From: JANSYL01 sp963921255
GTDB lineage: Bacteria; Pseudomonadota; Alphaproteobacteria; Rhodobacterales; Rhodobacteraceae
Direction of reading: 5' to 3'
DNA: 64,000 nucleotides
Assembly: GCA_963921255.3 (NCBI GenBank)
Contig: CAWUEW020000003.1
Location: 248,001-312,000, forward strand
The translations under genes and the position numbers were made by a program. Below, piece by piece: positions 35,283-44,111 of the stretch (position 1 is its first letter; each line of letters begins with the position of its first letter). Under the pieces are notes generated by a model. That model saw only the letters and a list, made by a program, of their open reading frames with translations. It was not told the origin of the DNA and did not search any database.

Positions 35283-35959
35283 GTGGCGCGGCCACATCCA
35301 TGCCGATCCGGCTGCACCACGTGCCCCAGAGCCGGTCGATGCGCAGCCTGTGGCTGCTGCATGAATTGGGCGTGCCTTTCGAAGTGCTGGAGTGGCCGTT
35401 TGACAAGACCCTGCGCAGCCCCGCCTACCTGGCGCTGAACCCGGCGGGCCGCGTGCCCGCCCTGGAGATGGACGGCAGGCATCTCTGGGAAACCGGCGCG
35501 ATTACCGAAGTGTTGTGCGAGCGTTTCCACGAACGGGGTCTCGGACGGGCGCCGGACGATCCCGAGCGGGCGGACTGGCTGATCTGGGTGCATTTCGCCG
35601 AGACCATCAGCCAACACGCGGCCGCCCTCACGCAACAGCACGTCGCGCTCTACGATGCCACGATGCGGTCGCCCATCGTGACGAAACTGGAAGCCAAACG
35701 ACTTGAGAAGTGCTTCGCGGCCATTGAAGGTCAGTTGGACGGTCGCGACCACTTGCTGGCGGGTGGGTTTTCAGCCGCCGATATCAGCGTGGGGCAGGCG
35801 GTCTATATGGCGCGGTACTTCGCTCCGATTGAGCCTTATGCGCAGCTATCGGCTTGGTACGCCCGCATCACCGCACGGCCCGGCTTTGTCGCAAGCCTGC
35901 CGGAAGAGGATGAAAAGAAGCTCTACACGCAAGAATTCTACCCCCCATTGCAGGGATGA
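35279..35959 (+). CDS. Glutathione S-transferase family protein
   Basis: A 226-aa GST. The N-terminal thioredoxin-like domain (IRLHHVPQSRSMRSLWLLHELGVPFE, NPAGRVPALEMDG with the cis-proline and glutathione-binding segment) is followed by the alpha-helical domain ending DISVGQAVYMARYFAPI...ARPGF. Overlaps mccA by ATGA. A role in leucine catabolism is not known, and it may protect against reactive acyl intermediates; this is inference. Confidence 0.85.
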   Translation: MSGAATSMPIRLHHVPQSRSMRSLWLLHELGVPFEVLEWPFDKTLRSPAYLALNPAGRVPALEMDGRHLWETGAITEVLCERFHERGLGRAPDDPERADWLIWVHFAETISQHAAALTQQHVALYDATMRSPIVTKLEAKRLEKCFAAIEGQLDGRDHLLAGGFSAADISVGQAVYMARYFAPIEPYAQLSAWYARITARPGFVASLPEEDEKKLYTQEFYPPLQG

Positions 35960-36024
35960 TGCGCCCGAAGGGTGCCGGGTGTAAGCTTGTGGCAGCAGGC
36001 CGGGTGTGATCCGGGGGAGGGAAC

Positions 36025-36879
36025 ATGGACGAAGCTGTCGAAATCTTTGAAGTCGGTCCACGCGACGGGTTGCAAAACGAAGCGCGGATGATCCCGGCTG
36101 CGGAAAAGATCGCCTTGGTCGATCAACTGTCTGAGGCCGGGTTCCGCCGCATTGAAGTGGCCAGTTTCGTCAGCCCGAAATGGGTGCCGCAGATGGCAGA
36201 CGGCGCCGACGTTTTGGCCGGGATCACCCGGGCCGAGGGCGTGCGCTATGCTGCTCTGACGCCGAATATGAAAGGCTACGAAGGCGCCATGTCCGCCGGG
36301 GCGGACGAGATCGCGGTGTTTGGGTCAGCCTCTGAAGGGTTTTCGCGCGCCAATGTGAATGCGTCCATTGATGACGCCCTTGACCGGTTTGAGCCCATCC
36401 TCGAAGCCGCGCGCCACATTGATCTGCCGGTGCGGGGCTATGTCAGTTGCGTTACCGATTGCCCCTATGACGGCAAGGTTGATCCAGCTTCGGTTGCGCG
36501 GGTGGCCGACCGGCTTTTCGCCATGGGCTGCTACGAAATCTCGCTTGGCGACACGATCGGGGCGGGCACGCCGGACAGCGTGGCCAAGATGCTTTTGGCG
36601 GTGCGGGATGTTGTGCCGGCGGCCCGCCTTGCGGGCCATTTCCACGACACACAGGGACGGGCCTTGGACAATGTGGATGCCAGTCTCAGCCTGGGCGTGC
36701 GGGTGTTCGATGCAGCGGTTGGCGGGCTTGGCGGGTGTCCCTATGCGCCCGGCGCCGCGGGCAACGTCGCGACGGAGGCGCTGGCCCGGCATCTTGCGCA
36801 GCTGGGCTATCGCACGGGCCTGGATCTGGACGTGATCGAAGGGGCGGCGACGCGCGCGCGCGCCATGCGGGCGGCATGA
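36025..36879 (+). CDS. mvaB: Hydroxymethylglutaryl-CoA lyase
   Basis: A 284-aa TIM-barrel lyase splitting HMG-CoA into acetoacetate and acetyl-CoA, the last leucine step. VGPRDGLQNEARMIP near the N-terminus and the metal-binding HFHDTQGRALDN fit the family. The mobile catalytic-loop cysteine is in GGLGGCPYAPGAAGNVATE. GGGGAGGG lies before the ATG. Overlaps the next gene by 4 bases. Confidence 0.93.
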   Translation: MDEAVEIFEVGPRDGLQNEARMIPAAEKIALVDQLSEAGFRRIEVASFVSPKWVPQMADGADVLAGITRAEGVRYAALTPNMKGYEGAMSAGADEIAVFGSASEGFSRANVNASIDDALDRFEPILEAARHIDLPVRGYVSCVTDCPYDGKVDPASVARVADRLFAMGCYEISLGDTIGAGTPDSVAKMLLAVRDVVPAARLAGHFHDTQGRALDNVDASLSLGVRVFDAAVGGLGGCPYAPGAAGNVATEALARHLAQLGYRTGLDLDVIEGAATRARAMRAA

Positions 36880-37394
36880 AGGGCGACCTTTATCGCCAGG
36901 CCGAAGCGCTGATGGGCATGAGCGACGAGGTTTGGCGCCGCCATGCAAACCCGTGGTCTGGGTACACGCGTATGTTCACGGCGCTCCCGCTTCTGGTGCT
37001 GGCGGTCTGGAGCCGCGTCTGGATCGGCTGGTGGGCCGTTTTGGCGGTGGGGCTTGCGTTTGCGTGGATTTGGCTGAACCCGCGCATTTTCGGCCCACCC
37101 GCCCGTTTTGACGGCTGGATGAGCCGTGGGGTGATGGGAGAGCGGATCTTTATCGAACACCGCGACGCTGTCCCGGACCATCATCGCCGAATGGCGCATA
37201 TTCTGACGGGTCTCAGCATTCCTGGCGCGATCCTGATGCTCTGGGGCCTGATCGTGTTGTGGTGGGAGGCGGCGGTCTTCGGTGCGCTACTGGCCGCGAT
37301 TCCGAAAATATGGTTCGTGGACCGGATGGTTTGGGTCCATGACGATTGGGTGCGGGATGGAAACGCCGTGCCCGGGTTCACCGAGGGAGCATGA
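36876..37394 (+). CDS. DUF6653-like membrane protein
   Basis: A 172-aa membrane protein with about four hydrophobic helices (FTALPLLVLAVWSRVWIGWWAVLAVGLAFAWIWL region and ILTGLSIPGAILMLWGLIVLWWEAAVFGALLAAI region). The VWRRHANPWSGYTRMFT start resembles the uncharacterised DUF6653 family. It is coupled by ATGA to both the lyase before and the hydratase after, so it is clearly expressed with them. Function unknown. Confidence 0.7.
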   Translation: MKGDLYRQAEALMGMSDEVWRRHANPWSGYTRMFTALPLLVLAVWSRVWIGWWAVLAVGLAFAWIWLNPRIFGPPARFDGWMSRGVMGERIFIEHRDAVPDHHRRMAHILTGLSIPGAILMLWGLIVLWWEAAVFGALLAAIPKIWFVDRMVWVHDDWVRDGNAVPGFTEGA

Positions 37395-38173
37395 TGAACA
37401 CACTGACACTCGAGGTCGACAGCCGCGGCGTCGCCTGGCTGACGCTGAACCGACCCGATAAGCACAACGCGATGAACGCCGAAATGATCGGCGAACTGAC
37501 CGAGGCCGCGGGCCGATTGGGCCGCGACCCGGCTGTGCGCGTGGTCGTTTTGACCGGGGCCGGGGCCAGTTTCTGCGCGGGCGGAGACCTGGCGTGGATG
37601 AAAGCGCAGATGGGGGCCGACGACACCACGCGCGCCCGCGAAGCCCGGAGCCTTGCCGAGATGCTCGGTGCGCTGGACCGCATGCCAAAGCCCCTCATCG
37701 GTCGGGTTCAGGGGCAGGCGTTTGGCGGTGGCGTCGGCATGATGTCGGTCTGCGATGTGACCGTGGGCGTCGACAGCGCCAAGTTTGGCCTGACCGAAGT
37801 GCGCCTGGGTCTGATCCCGGCCACCATCGGCCCGTATGTCGTGGCGCGCATGGGTGCGGCGCGGGCACGGCAGGTGTTTTTCTCAGGCCGGGTGTTCGGG
37901 GCGGCGGATGCCGTTGCCCTCGGGCTGTTGGCGCGGGCGGTTTCAGCCGAAGATCTGGATGCGGCCATCGAGGCCGAGATCAAACCCTACCTGGCCGCGG
38001 CGCCGGGGGCCGTCGCGGCGGGCAAGGCCTTGGTCGCGGATTTGGCCCCGCCCATCGATGACCGACAGATCGCCAAGACGATCGAGGCGCTCGTGTCGCG
38101 GTGGGAAAGCGCCGAAAGCGCCGAAGGGATTGCGGCCTTCTTCGAAAAGCGGAAAGCCAACTGGATGGAATGA
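37394..38173 (+). CDS. liuC: Methylglutaconyl-CoA hydratase (enoyl-CoA hydratase family)
   Basis: A 259-aa crotonase-fold enzyme. GAGASFCAGGDLAWMK forms the first oxyanion-hole loop and GQAFGGGVGMMSVCD the second. LTEVRLGLIPATIGPYVVARMG is typical of the methylglutaconyl subgroup, which retains the catalytic glutamates. Two adjacent ATGs at 37391 and 37394 are possible; the second has better spacing to GAGGGAG. It completes the isovalerate-to-HMG-CoA route. Confidence 0.88.
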   Translation: MNTLTLEVDSRGVAWLTLNRPDKHNAMNAEMIGELTEAAGRLGRDPAVRVVVLTGAGASFCAGGDLAWMKAQMGADDTTRAREARSLAEMLGALDRMPKPLIGRVQGQAFGGGVGMMSVCDVTVGVDSAKFGLTEVRLGLIPATIGPYVVARMGAARARQVFFSGRVFGAADAVALGLLARAVSAEDLDAAIEAEIKPYLAAAPGAVAAGKALVADLAPPIDDRQIAKTIEALVSRWESAESAEGIAAFFEKRKANWME

Positions 38174-38221
38174 GGCGCAGCGCGTCTGACGGGCTGCGGC
38201 CCATGAAAGGGAGGGCGTGTC

Positions 38222-39199
38222 ATGCGCGCAGTTTGGTACGAACAGTTTGGTGCCGCCGGCGATGTGCTTCGGGTCGGGCAACAGCCGGATCCGACCCCCG
38301 ATCCGGGCGAGGTCGTCGTCGCGTTGAAGGCCACCGGTATCAACCCGTCGGATGTGAAACTGCGGGCGGGCGCGCGCCCCGGCGCCGTGATGGCGTTCCC
38401 TCAGATCATTCCCCATTCCGATGGCGCGGGCGAGATCGTGGCCGTGGGTGCCAATGTCGATCCGGCCCGGGTTGGAGAGCGGGTCTGGGTCTGGAACGCG
38501 GCCTGGCAGCGGGCCTCCGGGACGGCGGCGGACTACGTTGCCCTGCCCGCGGCCCAGGCGGTGCGTCTGCCCGATGGGGTGTCCTATCGCGATGCGGCCT
38601 GTTTCGGCATTCCCGCGATGACGGCCTGGATGGCGGTTCTGGGCGATGGCCCGATTGCCGGGCGAACGGTGCTGGTGACCGGCGGCGCCGGGACGGTCGG
38701 CCGCTATGCGTGCCAGATGGCGCGACTTGCTGGTGCGGACGTGATCACCACGGTGTCCTCCGAAGCCAAGGCCGCCCACTCGACGGCAGACACCTGGATC
38801 AATTATCGCGAACAGGACGTGACCGAAGCGGTGTTGGACCTGACCAATGGGGCGGGGGTCGACCGGATCGTCGAGGTGGATTTTGCGGCCAATCAGGCCG
38901 ACAGCGTCGCGTTGATCAAGACGGGCGGCACGATTGCAAGTTACGCCTCGGCCAGCCAGATGGTCCCGGCGCTGGAATTCTACCCGCTGATGTTCAAGAA
39001 CATCCGCCTCCACATGTTGATCGTGTATCACCTGACGGGGGCGGCCCGCGCCCCCGGCGAGGCGCAGCTCACCGCATGGTTAGAGGCCCGCGCTTTGCAG
39101 CACGCAGCCGTCCCCGCGGGCCGCTTGGACGACTGTGCCGCCGCCCATGACATGGTCGCCGCCGGTGAAAAGATGGGCACCGTGGTTCTGGACATCTGA
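38222..39199 (+). CDS. NADPH:quinone reductase-like zinc-independent oxidoreductase
   Basis: A 325-aa medium-chain reductase. It starts MRAVWYEQFGAAGDVLRVGQ, with ALKATGINPSDVKLRAG and the Rossmann motif VLVTGGAGTVGRYACQMARLAGADVI at about residues 148-173. The catalytic-zinc ligands of alcohol dehydrogenases are absent, which points to a quinone reductase/enoyl reductase. It is next to the leucine operon and is probably co-transcribed after a 48-bp gap. Substrate unknown. Confidence 0.85.
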   Translation: MRAVWYEQFGAAGDVLRVGQQPDPTPDPGEVVVALKATGINPSDVKLRAGARPGAVMAFPQIIPHSDGAGEIVAVGANVDPARVGERVWVWNAAWQRASGTAADYVALPAAQAVRLPDGVSYRDAACFGIPAMTAWMAVLGDGPIAGRTVLVTGGAGTVGRYACQMARLAGADVITTVSSEAKAAHSTADTWINYREQDVTEAVLDLTNGAGVDRIVEVDFAANQADSVALIKTGGTIASYASASQMVPALEFYPLMFKNIRLHMLIVYHLTGAARAPGEAQLTAWLEARALQHAAVPAGRLDDCAAAHDMVAAGEKMGTVVLDI

Positions 39200-39273
39200 C
39201 CGGGGTTTTGTGCTAGCCTCGCCCGACTGCATGTCCCCGGGAGGAAATGGGACAGCGAGGGAGGATATAGCGC

Positions 39274-40833
39274 ATGACGATTTACCCGAGCCTGCACGGC
39301 ACGGTCGATGTGGCGTCGATTTCGATCACCGAGAAATTGTTTGAGGGTCTGGTTGGACGCGAAGCGGAAACAGCCGTCATAGATGGCCCGACCGGTCGGG
39401 GGCTGACCGCAGGCGAGTTGATGTCGCAAATTAAACGGCTGGCAGGCGGGCTGACCGAGCGCGGGGTGTTGCCGGGCGGCACGGTTGCGCTGCTTGCGCC
39501 GAACATCCCGGAATACCCGGTCGTTTTTCATGGCGTGGCCTGGGGAGGCGGAACCGTCACGACGATCAACCCGACCTATACGGCGCCTGAAATCAACCAT
39601 CAGCTGGTTGATGCCGGGGCCGTCATGCTGGTCACCATCCCGATGTTCGCCGAGGTGGCACGGGCCGCGATGGAAGGCACCGGGGTGACAGAACTGGTGA
39701 TCATTGGCGCCGACAAGTGCCTGTCGCTTGCCGATGTGATGGGTGAAGAACTGCCCGAGCAGGCCCCGGTCGACCTGGAGCATCACACGGTGGTTCTGCC
39801 CTATTCCTCTGGCACGACCGGGCGTCCGAAAGGCGTCATGCTCAGCCATCGTAACATGGTCGCCAATGTGACTCAGGCCGCCGCGGTGTCGGGGATCAAG
39901 CCCACCGATACGGCGGTCGCGTTCCTGCCGTTCTTCCACATTTACGGCATGACCGTGTTGATGAACCTGTTCCTGAACCAGAACGCGCAGATCATCACCA
40001 TGCCGCGCTTTGATCTGGAGATGTTCCTGCGCCTGATCCAGGACCACAAAGCCACGCGGCTGTACATCGTGCCGCCCGTTGCGCTCGCCCTGGCAAAGCA
40101 CCCGATGGTCGACGAGTTTGACGTGTCGTCCGTGGAGGAGATCTTCTCGGGGGCCGCGCCGCTTGGCGCCGAAACCGAACGTGCGGTTGAGGCCCGGTTC
40201 AACGCGCGCTGTGTGCAGGGGTATGGCATGACGGAAATGGCGCCGATCAGCCACATCACAGTTGCCGGCGCCGTGCGCCACGGGTCATCCGGGCAAACGG
40301 TGCCGTCGACCGAATGCCGGATTGTGGATCCTGAAAGCGGCGCGGATATGGGGCCGAACCATGAAGGCGAGCTGTGGGTGCGTGGCCCGCAGGTGATGCA
40401 AGGGTATCTGAACAACCCAAAGGCCACGGCGGAAACCCTGACCGAGGATGGCTGGCTGAAAACCGGGGATCTGGCCGAGATCGATGACGACGGTTTCATG
40501 TATATCCGCGACCGGTTGAAGGAGTTGATCAAGTACAAAGGGTTCCAGGTGGCCCCGGCCGAAGTCGAGGCAGCATTGATCGCGCATGACGGGGTCGTGG
40601 ACGCCGCGGTGATTGGCAAACCGGACGAAGCGGCGGGCGAGATGCCAATTGCCTTCGTCGTGCGCGCACCCGGCGGAGATGTCAGCGAAGCCGACCTGCA
40701 TGCCCATTGCGAGGCGTGCCTGGCCCATTACAAGCACCCCGGAGAGTATCGCTTCGTCGACAGCGTTCCGAAGTCCGCCTCCGGCAAGATCCTACGCCGC
40801 GAATTGCGGGACCAGATGAAGGCTGAAGGGTAA
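39274..40833 (+). CDS. Acyl-CoA synthetase (4-coumarate-CoA ligase-like)
   Basis: A 519-aa AMP-forming ligase. The P-loop YSSGTTGRPKGVMLSH at about residues 176-191, GYGMTEMAPISH, the hinge KTGDLAEIDDDGFMYIRDRLKELIKYKGFQVAPAEVE, and the catalytic lysine in SASGKILRREL are all present. It activates a carboxylic acid, perhaps aromatic or short-branched; the substrate is not readable. It probably follows the reductase in one transcript. Confidence 0.9.
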   Translation: MTIYPSLHGTVDVASISITEKLFEGLVGREAETAVIDGPTGRGLTAGELMSQIKRLAGGLTERGVLPGGTVALLAPNIPEYPVVFHGVAWGGGTVTTINPTYTAPEINHQLVDAGAVMLVTIPMFAEVARAAMEGTGVTELVIIGADKCLSLADVMGEELPEQAPVDLEHHTVVLPYSSGTTGRPKGVMLSHRNMVANVTQAAAVSGIKPTDTAVAFLPFFHIYGMTVLMNLFLNQNAQIITMPRFDLEMFLRLIQDHKATRLYIVPPVALALAKHPMVDEFDVSSVEEIFSGAAPLGAETERAVEARFNARCVQGYGMTEMAPISHITVAGAVRHGSSGQTVPSTECRIVDPESGADMGPNHEGELWVRGPQVMQGYLNNPKATAETLTEDGWLKTGDLAEIDDDGFMYIRDRLKELIKYKGFQVAPAEVEAALIAHDGVVDAAVIGKPDEAAGEMPIAFVVRAPGGDVSEADLHAHCEACLAHYKHPGEYRFVDSVPKSASGKILRRELRDQMKAEG

Positions 40834-40962
40834 CGCGGCTCCAATACCTTGCTTTGCTGAAGGGAATGGTGGACTGTTCGCTCAGACGGGTCCCCAAGCC
40901 CGCATCGCGTGCCGCAGCGGCGCGACAGGGCAGCTTGAACGGCAAAAACGAGGTTGAGGCAG

Positions 40963-41706
40963 ATGCATTTTGCTGTCGCATCGTGCATGCGAAACGAAGC
41001 GATATTTCTGCTGGAATGGGTCGCCTATCAGCACGTTGTCGGGTTCGACTCGATCGTGGTTGCGACGAACGACTGTACCGACGGCACGGATGCCATCTGT
41101 GACGAACTCGCCAAGGCTGGCGTTCTGCATCACGTGCACAACACGGTGGCGCCCGGGCAGGCGCCGCAGATGGCGGGCATGGCGCGTGTTCTCGCGTTGC
41201 CGGTCATGGAAACCGTCGACTACCTGTTGCATTGCGATGCCGATGAATTTCTGAACGTATCCTGTGGGGACGGTCGGGTTGCCGACCTCATCGACACGAT
41301 CGGACCTGCCGATTGTATCGCCTTAGCCTGGCGGCCTTTTGGTGATGCCGGGATCGAAACGTGGGATGGCGGGCTGGTGATCGAGCGATTTGACCGCAGC
41401 GCCCCCAACCTTTGGCCTGCGATCATCATGCACAAGTCCATGTTCAAGCCTCGGCGGTTTGGTCGCGCAATTGATCACATGCCGAAGGATCCGGTCGATC
41501 CGTCCGCGAAACTTGTGAACACCAAGGGCGAAGAGATGTCGAACTTCTCCCTCTATCACCCGACCCACGCGCGGTTCCGGCGGTCGCCCGATGCGCTGCT
41601 GACCTGGGAGAATGCCTGCCTACATCACTACGCGATCCAATCCCAGGACGTGTTCCTGATGAAAAACCTGCGGGGGGACGGCATGGCGGCGGAAACGAAA
41701 AAATAG
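40963..41706 (+). CDS. Glycosyltransferase family 2-like protein, 3' end cut by the transposon
   Basis: A 247-aa protein with a GT2-like (Glyco_tranf_2_4 style) fold: ASCMRNEAIFLLEWVAYQHVVGFDSIVV near the N-terminus and LLHCDADEFLN as the metal-binding DxD region. It ends ENACLHHYAIQSQDVFLMKNLRGDGMAAETKK, where relatives continue with an additional helical C-terminus. The TAG stop at 41704-41706 is made with the first base of the transposon's terminal repeat, so the tail was lost by insertion. GAGG precedes the ATG. Confidence 0.72.
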   Translation: MHFAVASCMRNEAIFLLEWVAYQHVVGFDSIVVATNDCTDGTDAICDELAKAGVLHHVHNTVAPGQAPQMAGMARVLALPVMETVDYLLHCDADEFLNVSCGDGRVADLIDTIGPADCIALAWRPFGDAGIETWDGGLVIERFDRSAPNLWPAIIMHKSMFKPRRFGRAIDHMPKDPVDPSAKLVNTKGEEMSNFSLYHPTHARFRRSPDALLTWENACLHHYAIQSQDVFLMKNLRGDGMAAETKK

Positions 41707-41728
41707 GGAATTATATCGCAAAGTAACA
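41706..41728 (+). repeat. Left terminal inverted repeat of the transposon
   Basis: Begins GGGAATTATATCGCAA and runs 23 bases. It is the exact reverse complement of 45160-45182. Its first G supplies the last base of the interrupted glycosyltransferase stop codon. Confidence 0.92.
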
Positions 41729-41738
41729 CTGCTCTGGA

Positions 41739-41909
41739 TTATTCCTGTTCCAGCTTTGGCCTCCCGGCTTTGAGCGGATTAAAGAACGCGCCGCCCAAGT
41801 CTTCCATATCCGCACCCGGCATGTCGTATTCAGTTTCCATCTCGGCCTTGGTTGGCTGGAAGTGAGAATCGGCCAGCTTTTCTTTAAGCGTTTTGGGTTT
41901 GTTGGTCAT
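41739..41909 (-). CDS. 56-aa protein in the transposon operon
   Basis: A short open frame starting MTNKPKTLKEKLADSHFQP and ending FNPLKAGRPKLEQE. Its start is 15 bases after the nuclease stop and the codon use is normal, so it is probably real and translated from the same message. It is acidic in the middle (EMETEYDMPGADMEDLGG) and basic at both ends. An antitoxin-like or DNA-binding accessory role would be a guess; I do not recognise the family. Confidence 0.55.
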   Translation of the reverse strand: MTNKPKTLKEKLADSHFQPTKAEMETEYDMPGADMEDLGGAFFNPLKAGRPKLEQE

Positions 41910-41924
41910 GTTTGGCGCTCGCGT

Positions 41925-43007
41925 TTAGTTGTTTGATTTTCGGCGGTTACAGTACTTGCAAAGCATTTGGCAGTTATCCGCCACGGTCTTTCCACCTTGT
42001 GACCAAGGCTTGATATGGTCACCTTCCATCTGACTTATGTCAAATTGCTCGTTACAGATCGGGCAAACACCGTCTTGACGCTCAAACGCCTCAAGCTTCA
42101 TCGCGCCTGTGAACGCCCTAATGCTCAGGTGCCGCTCATCGCCGTCCAGCACGTAAGGATAGACGCCCGCTTTCCGTGTCACGTCATCATCCATGAGCAG
42201 ACGCTTGATCTCTGCCTCAAGCGTGTCAGGGTCCAGATCGGTCTCTTTGAATTGGTTGTAGAGCGGCCCCCATGCAACGCCTTTCATCTCTTTGCGATAC
42301 TTGGGAAACGTCGCGTGCACCCAATCGATGACAGAGCGGAAGTGGTTCCATAGCGTAACGGCGCTGTTGTCGCGCTGATGCGCCGACATGTAGCTTTCAA
42401 CATCACCGTCATTGATCCACCTGATCGCAGTTTCAAGGTAGTCCTGACGGATGGAATGGCCTTTCAGGTACTTGCTGCCGATGCTGTAAGCTGGGCAGTT
42501 TGGTCGGCTGAAATACCTCTTTGCATCCGACACCCAAAGCCCGTGATAGACGGCGTTTCGCAATTCCTGGTCGGTCAGAATCTCGCCCGCAATGTTGATC
42601 ACCTCGAACCACTCCAGTCTCTCGCTGTCCGTCCCGGAGCAGGTGTAGATCATGAGATCATAGTTCAGGATTTGCTCTTGATGGTCAGCTTGCAGGTTGT
42701 GGAAAGCCAGCCCGTCAATGGAAAAAGCACCCTTCACGTATTGGCAAACCGAGATGGTGCGCTGCTGGCCGTCAATGATCTCGAACCTGTCATTGCCAAT
42801 ATCGGCCCAATACATGGTGTTGAGGGGAAGCCCGTTGCGGATCGTGTTGATCACGGCGTCACGCTGCTTGTCGCCATAGACAAATTCGCGTTGATAGGCA
42901 GGCCGTATATCAAGCTTGCCGCCATATCCCCGGACACCGCCGTCCCCGCCGTCGCAGTAGCCTTCAACCAGTTCCCGGACGGTCACTGTACGCAAGTCAA
43001 TTTTCAT
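41925..43007 (-). CDS. DUF262-HNH nuclease
   Basis: A 360-aa protein. The N-terminal DUF262 (ParB/Srx-like nuclease-fold) domain has YQREFVY at 38-44 and the DGQQR motif at 79-83. The C-terminal HNH domain has C315-P-I-C318, D330-H331 in EGDHIKPWSQGG, N345, and C350-x2-C353 as zinc site. DUF262-plus-HNH is the architecture of GmrSD-like modification-dependent nucleases. Overlaps the methyltransferase end by ATGA. It may cut either unmodified DNA (as partner of the methylase) or modified DNA. Confidence 0.85.
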   Translation of the reverse strand: MKIDLRTVTVRELVEGYCDGGDGGVRGYGGKLDIRPAYQREFVYGDKQRDAVINTIRNGLPLNTMYWADIGNDRFEIIDGQQRTISVCQYVKGAFSIDGLAFHNLQADHQEQILNYDLMIYTCSGTDSERLEWFEVINIAGEILTDQELRNAVYHGLWVSDAKRYFSRPNCPAYSIGSKYLKGHSIRQDYLETAIRWINDGDVESYMSAHQRDNSAVTLWNHFRSVIDWVHATFPKYRKEMKGVAWGPLYNQFKETDLDPDTLEAEIKRLLMDDDVTRKAGVYPYVLDGDERHLSIRAFTGAMKLEAFERQDGVCPICNEQFDISQMEGDHIKPWSQGGKTVADNCQMLCKYCNRRKSNN

Positions 43008-44109
43008 GACTGGAACTTACGGGATTTTATAAAAATTCGTCTATAAATACAATGAACTACGTCGTTTCCACTTTCATCCTCCAGATAGTTTCCCCGGGAA
43101 GGCTTCCCTTTGAGCATAGGGTATCCATTCGCCTTTTGGCCTGACAATCCGGTTTTCCTTCCCCCATCCAGCCTCTTTTCAACGTAGTCGTCATAGAACT
43201 TATGGCTTTTGAAGCCATGGTCCCACAAAGACGAAAACCCCAATATCTCGAACTGATCGGGATTGTACTTGTCCAGAAAGGTGATCGGCACACCCATCGC
43301 TCCGGCCCAATCCATCGGAATATCATTGGTCTTGCTGACCTCGATAGCGTCGTAATTGTCGTAAGTCGGGTAATCCTCAGGCGCATACCTGCGGTACAGG
43401 ATCAGTTCCTCGTGCCGCTTGTCATGGTCGAGGTTCGTGAACCAGCGAACGCCTTTGACCTTGATAAACCTGTTTCCACCTTCATCAATCCATGCCGTCG
43501 CAGCATCAAGTGGATAGTGATCCGGAACTCCAAACGTCCGATCCCCGCTCTTGATGCTGGGGCCGAACCAGACCTTGTTATCCTTGATCAGTGGGAAAAA
43601 GTCCTTGTAGGTGACAGCGTTCATGTTTCCGATAATCAGAAATTTTTGTCGTATTTCATCAACTGCGCGACGTATTCGCGGAACAATGAAAAGGGCGGGT
43701 TCGTCACCACGATGTCCGCTTGCTTGAGAATGTCGATGCATTCCTGAGTGCGAAAATCGCCGTCACCATCCAGATGGGTAATGCCGATATCCTCGGCCCT
43801 TGGTACAACATCCCCGTCCCGGAAACCGTCATATTCCAGTTTGATCGCCCGCTCGCAGTCATGCCGCGAAAAAAGGTCCGGATTCTGGTTCTTGTAGCAG
43901 GTGGTGATCAGTTTCCTGAGACCCAGAAACTCGAAGTTGTGACTGAAATAGTGAAAGAAGTTGCTGACGCGCGGATCGTCGCAGTTGCAATAGACAACCT
44001 TGCCTTTGAAATGCTTCTTATAGTGACGCAGTTCGTTTTCTATGTCTGACAGTTGCGTGTAGAACTCATCGTTCTTGGCCTTTCTGGCCGAGATAAGGTT
44101 TTGTGCCAT
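43004..44109 (-). CDS. EcoRI-family adenine-specific DNA methyltransferase with a -1 frame change
   Basis: The 5' frame (44109 to the stop at 43636) encodes 157 aa with VVTNPPF at 134-140, the NPPF motif of N6-adenine methylases, after VVYCNCDDPRVSNFF. The family signature FLIIGNMNA continues in the -1 frame, giving 211 more residues to 43004. A -1 slip at 43645-43639 (A AAU UUC, directly before UGA) would give a 368-aa product of normal family length. A GTG at 44115 is an alternative start that overlaps the transposase stop. It is either a programmed frameshift, a 1-base deletion in the A5 run, or a sequencing error. Confidence 0.78.
43639..43645 (-). other. Candidate -1 slippery heptamer in the methyltransferase
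   Basis: The minus strand reads A|AAT|TTC|TGA in the zero frame, a canonical X-XXY-YYZ site with the stop codon next. Slipping by -1 reads AAA-TTT-CTG-ATT-ATC-GGA and restores the EcoRI-methylase core. No stimulatory stem or Shine-Dalgarno was established. Confidence 0.45.
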
Positions 44110-44111
44110 GA

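Noticed and set aside
41925..43007. Chromosome partition protein ParB
   Set aside because: The DGQQR motif belongs to the DUF262 branch and is fused to an HNH nuclease; no parS-like sites or ParA are present.
43202..43747. Plus-strand open frame inside the methyltransferase
   Set aside because: It lies across both frames of the recognised methylase and has no motif or ribosome site.
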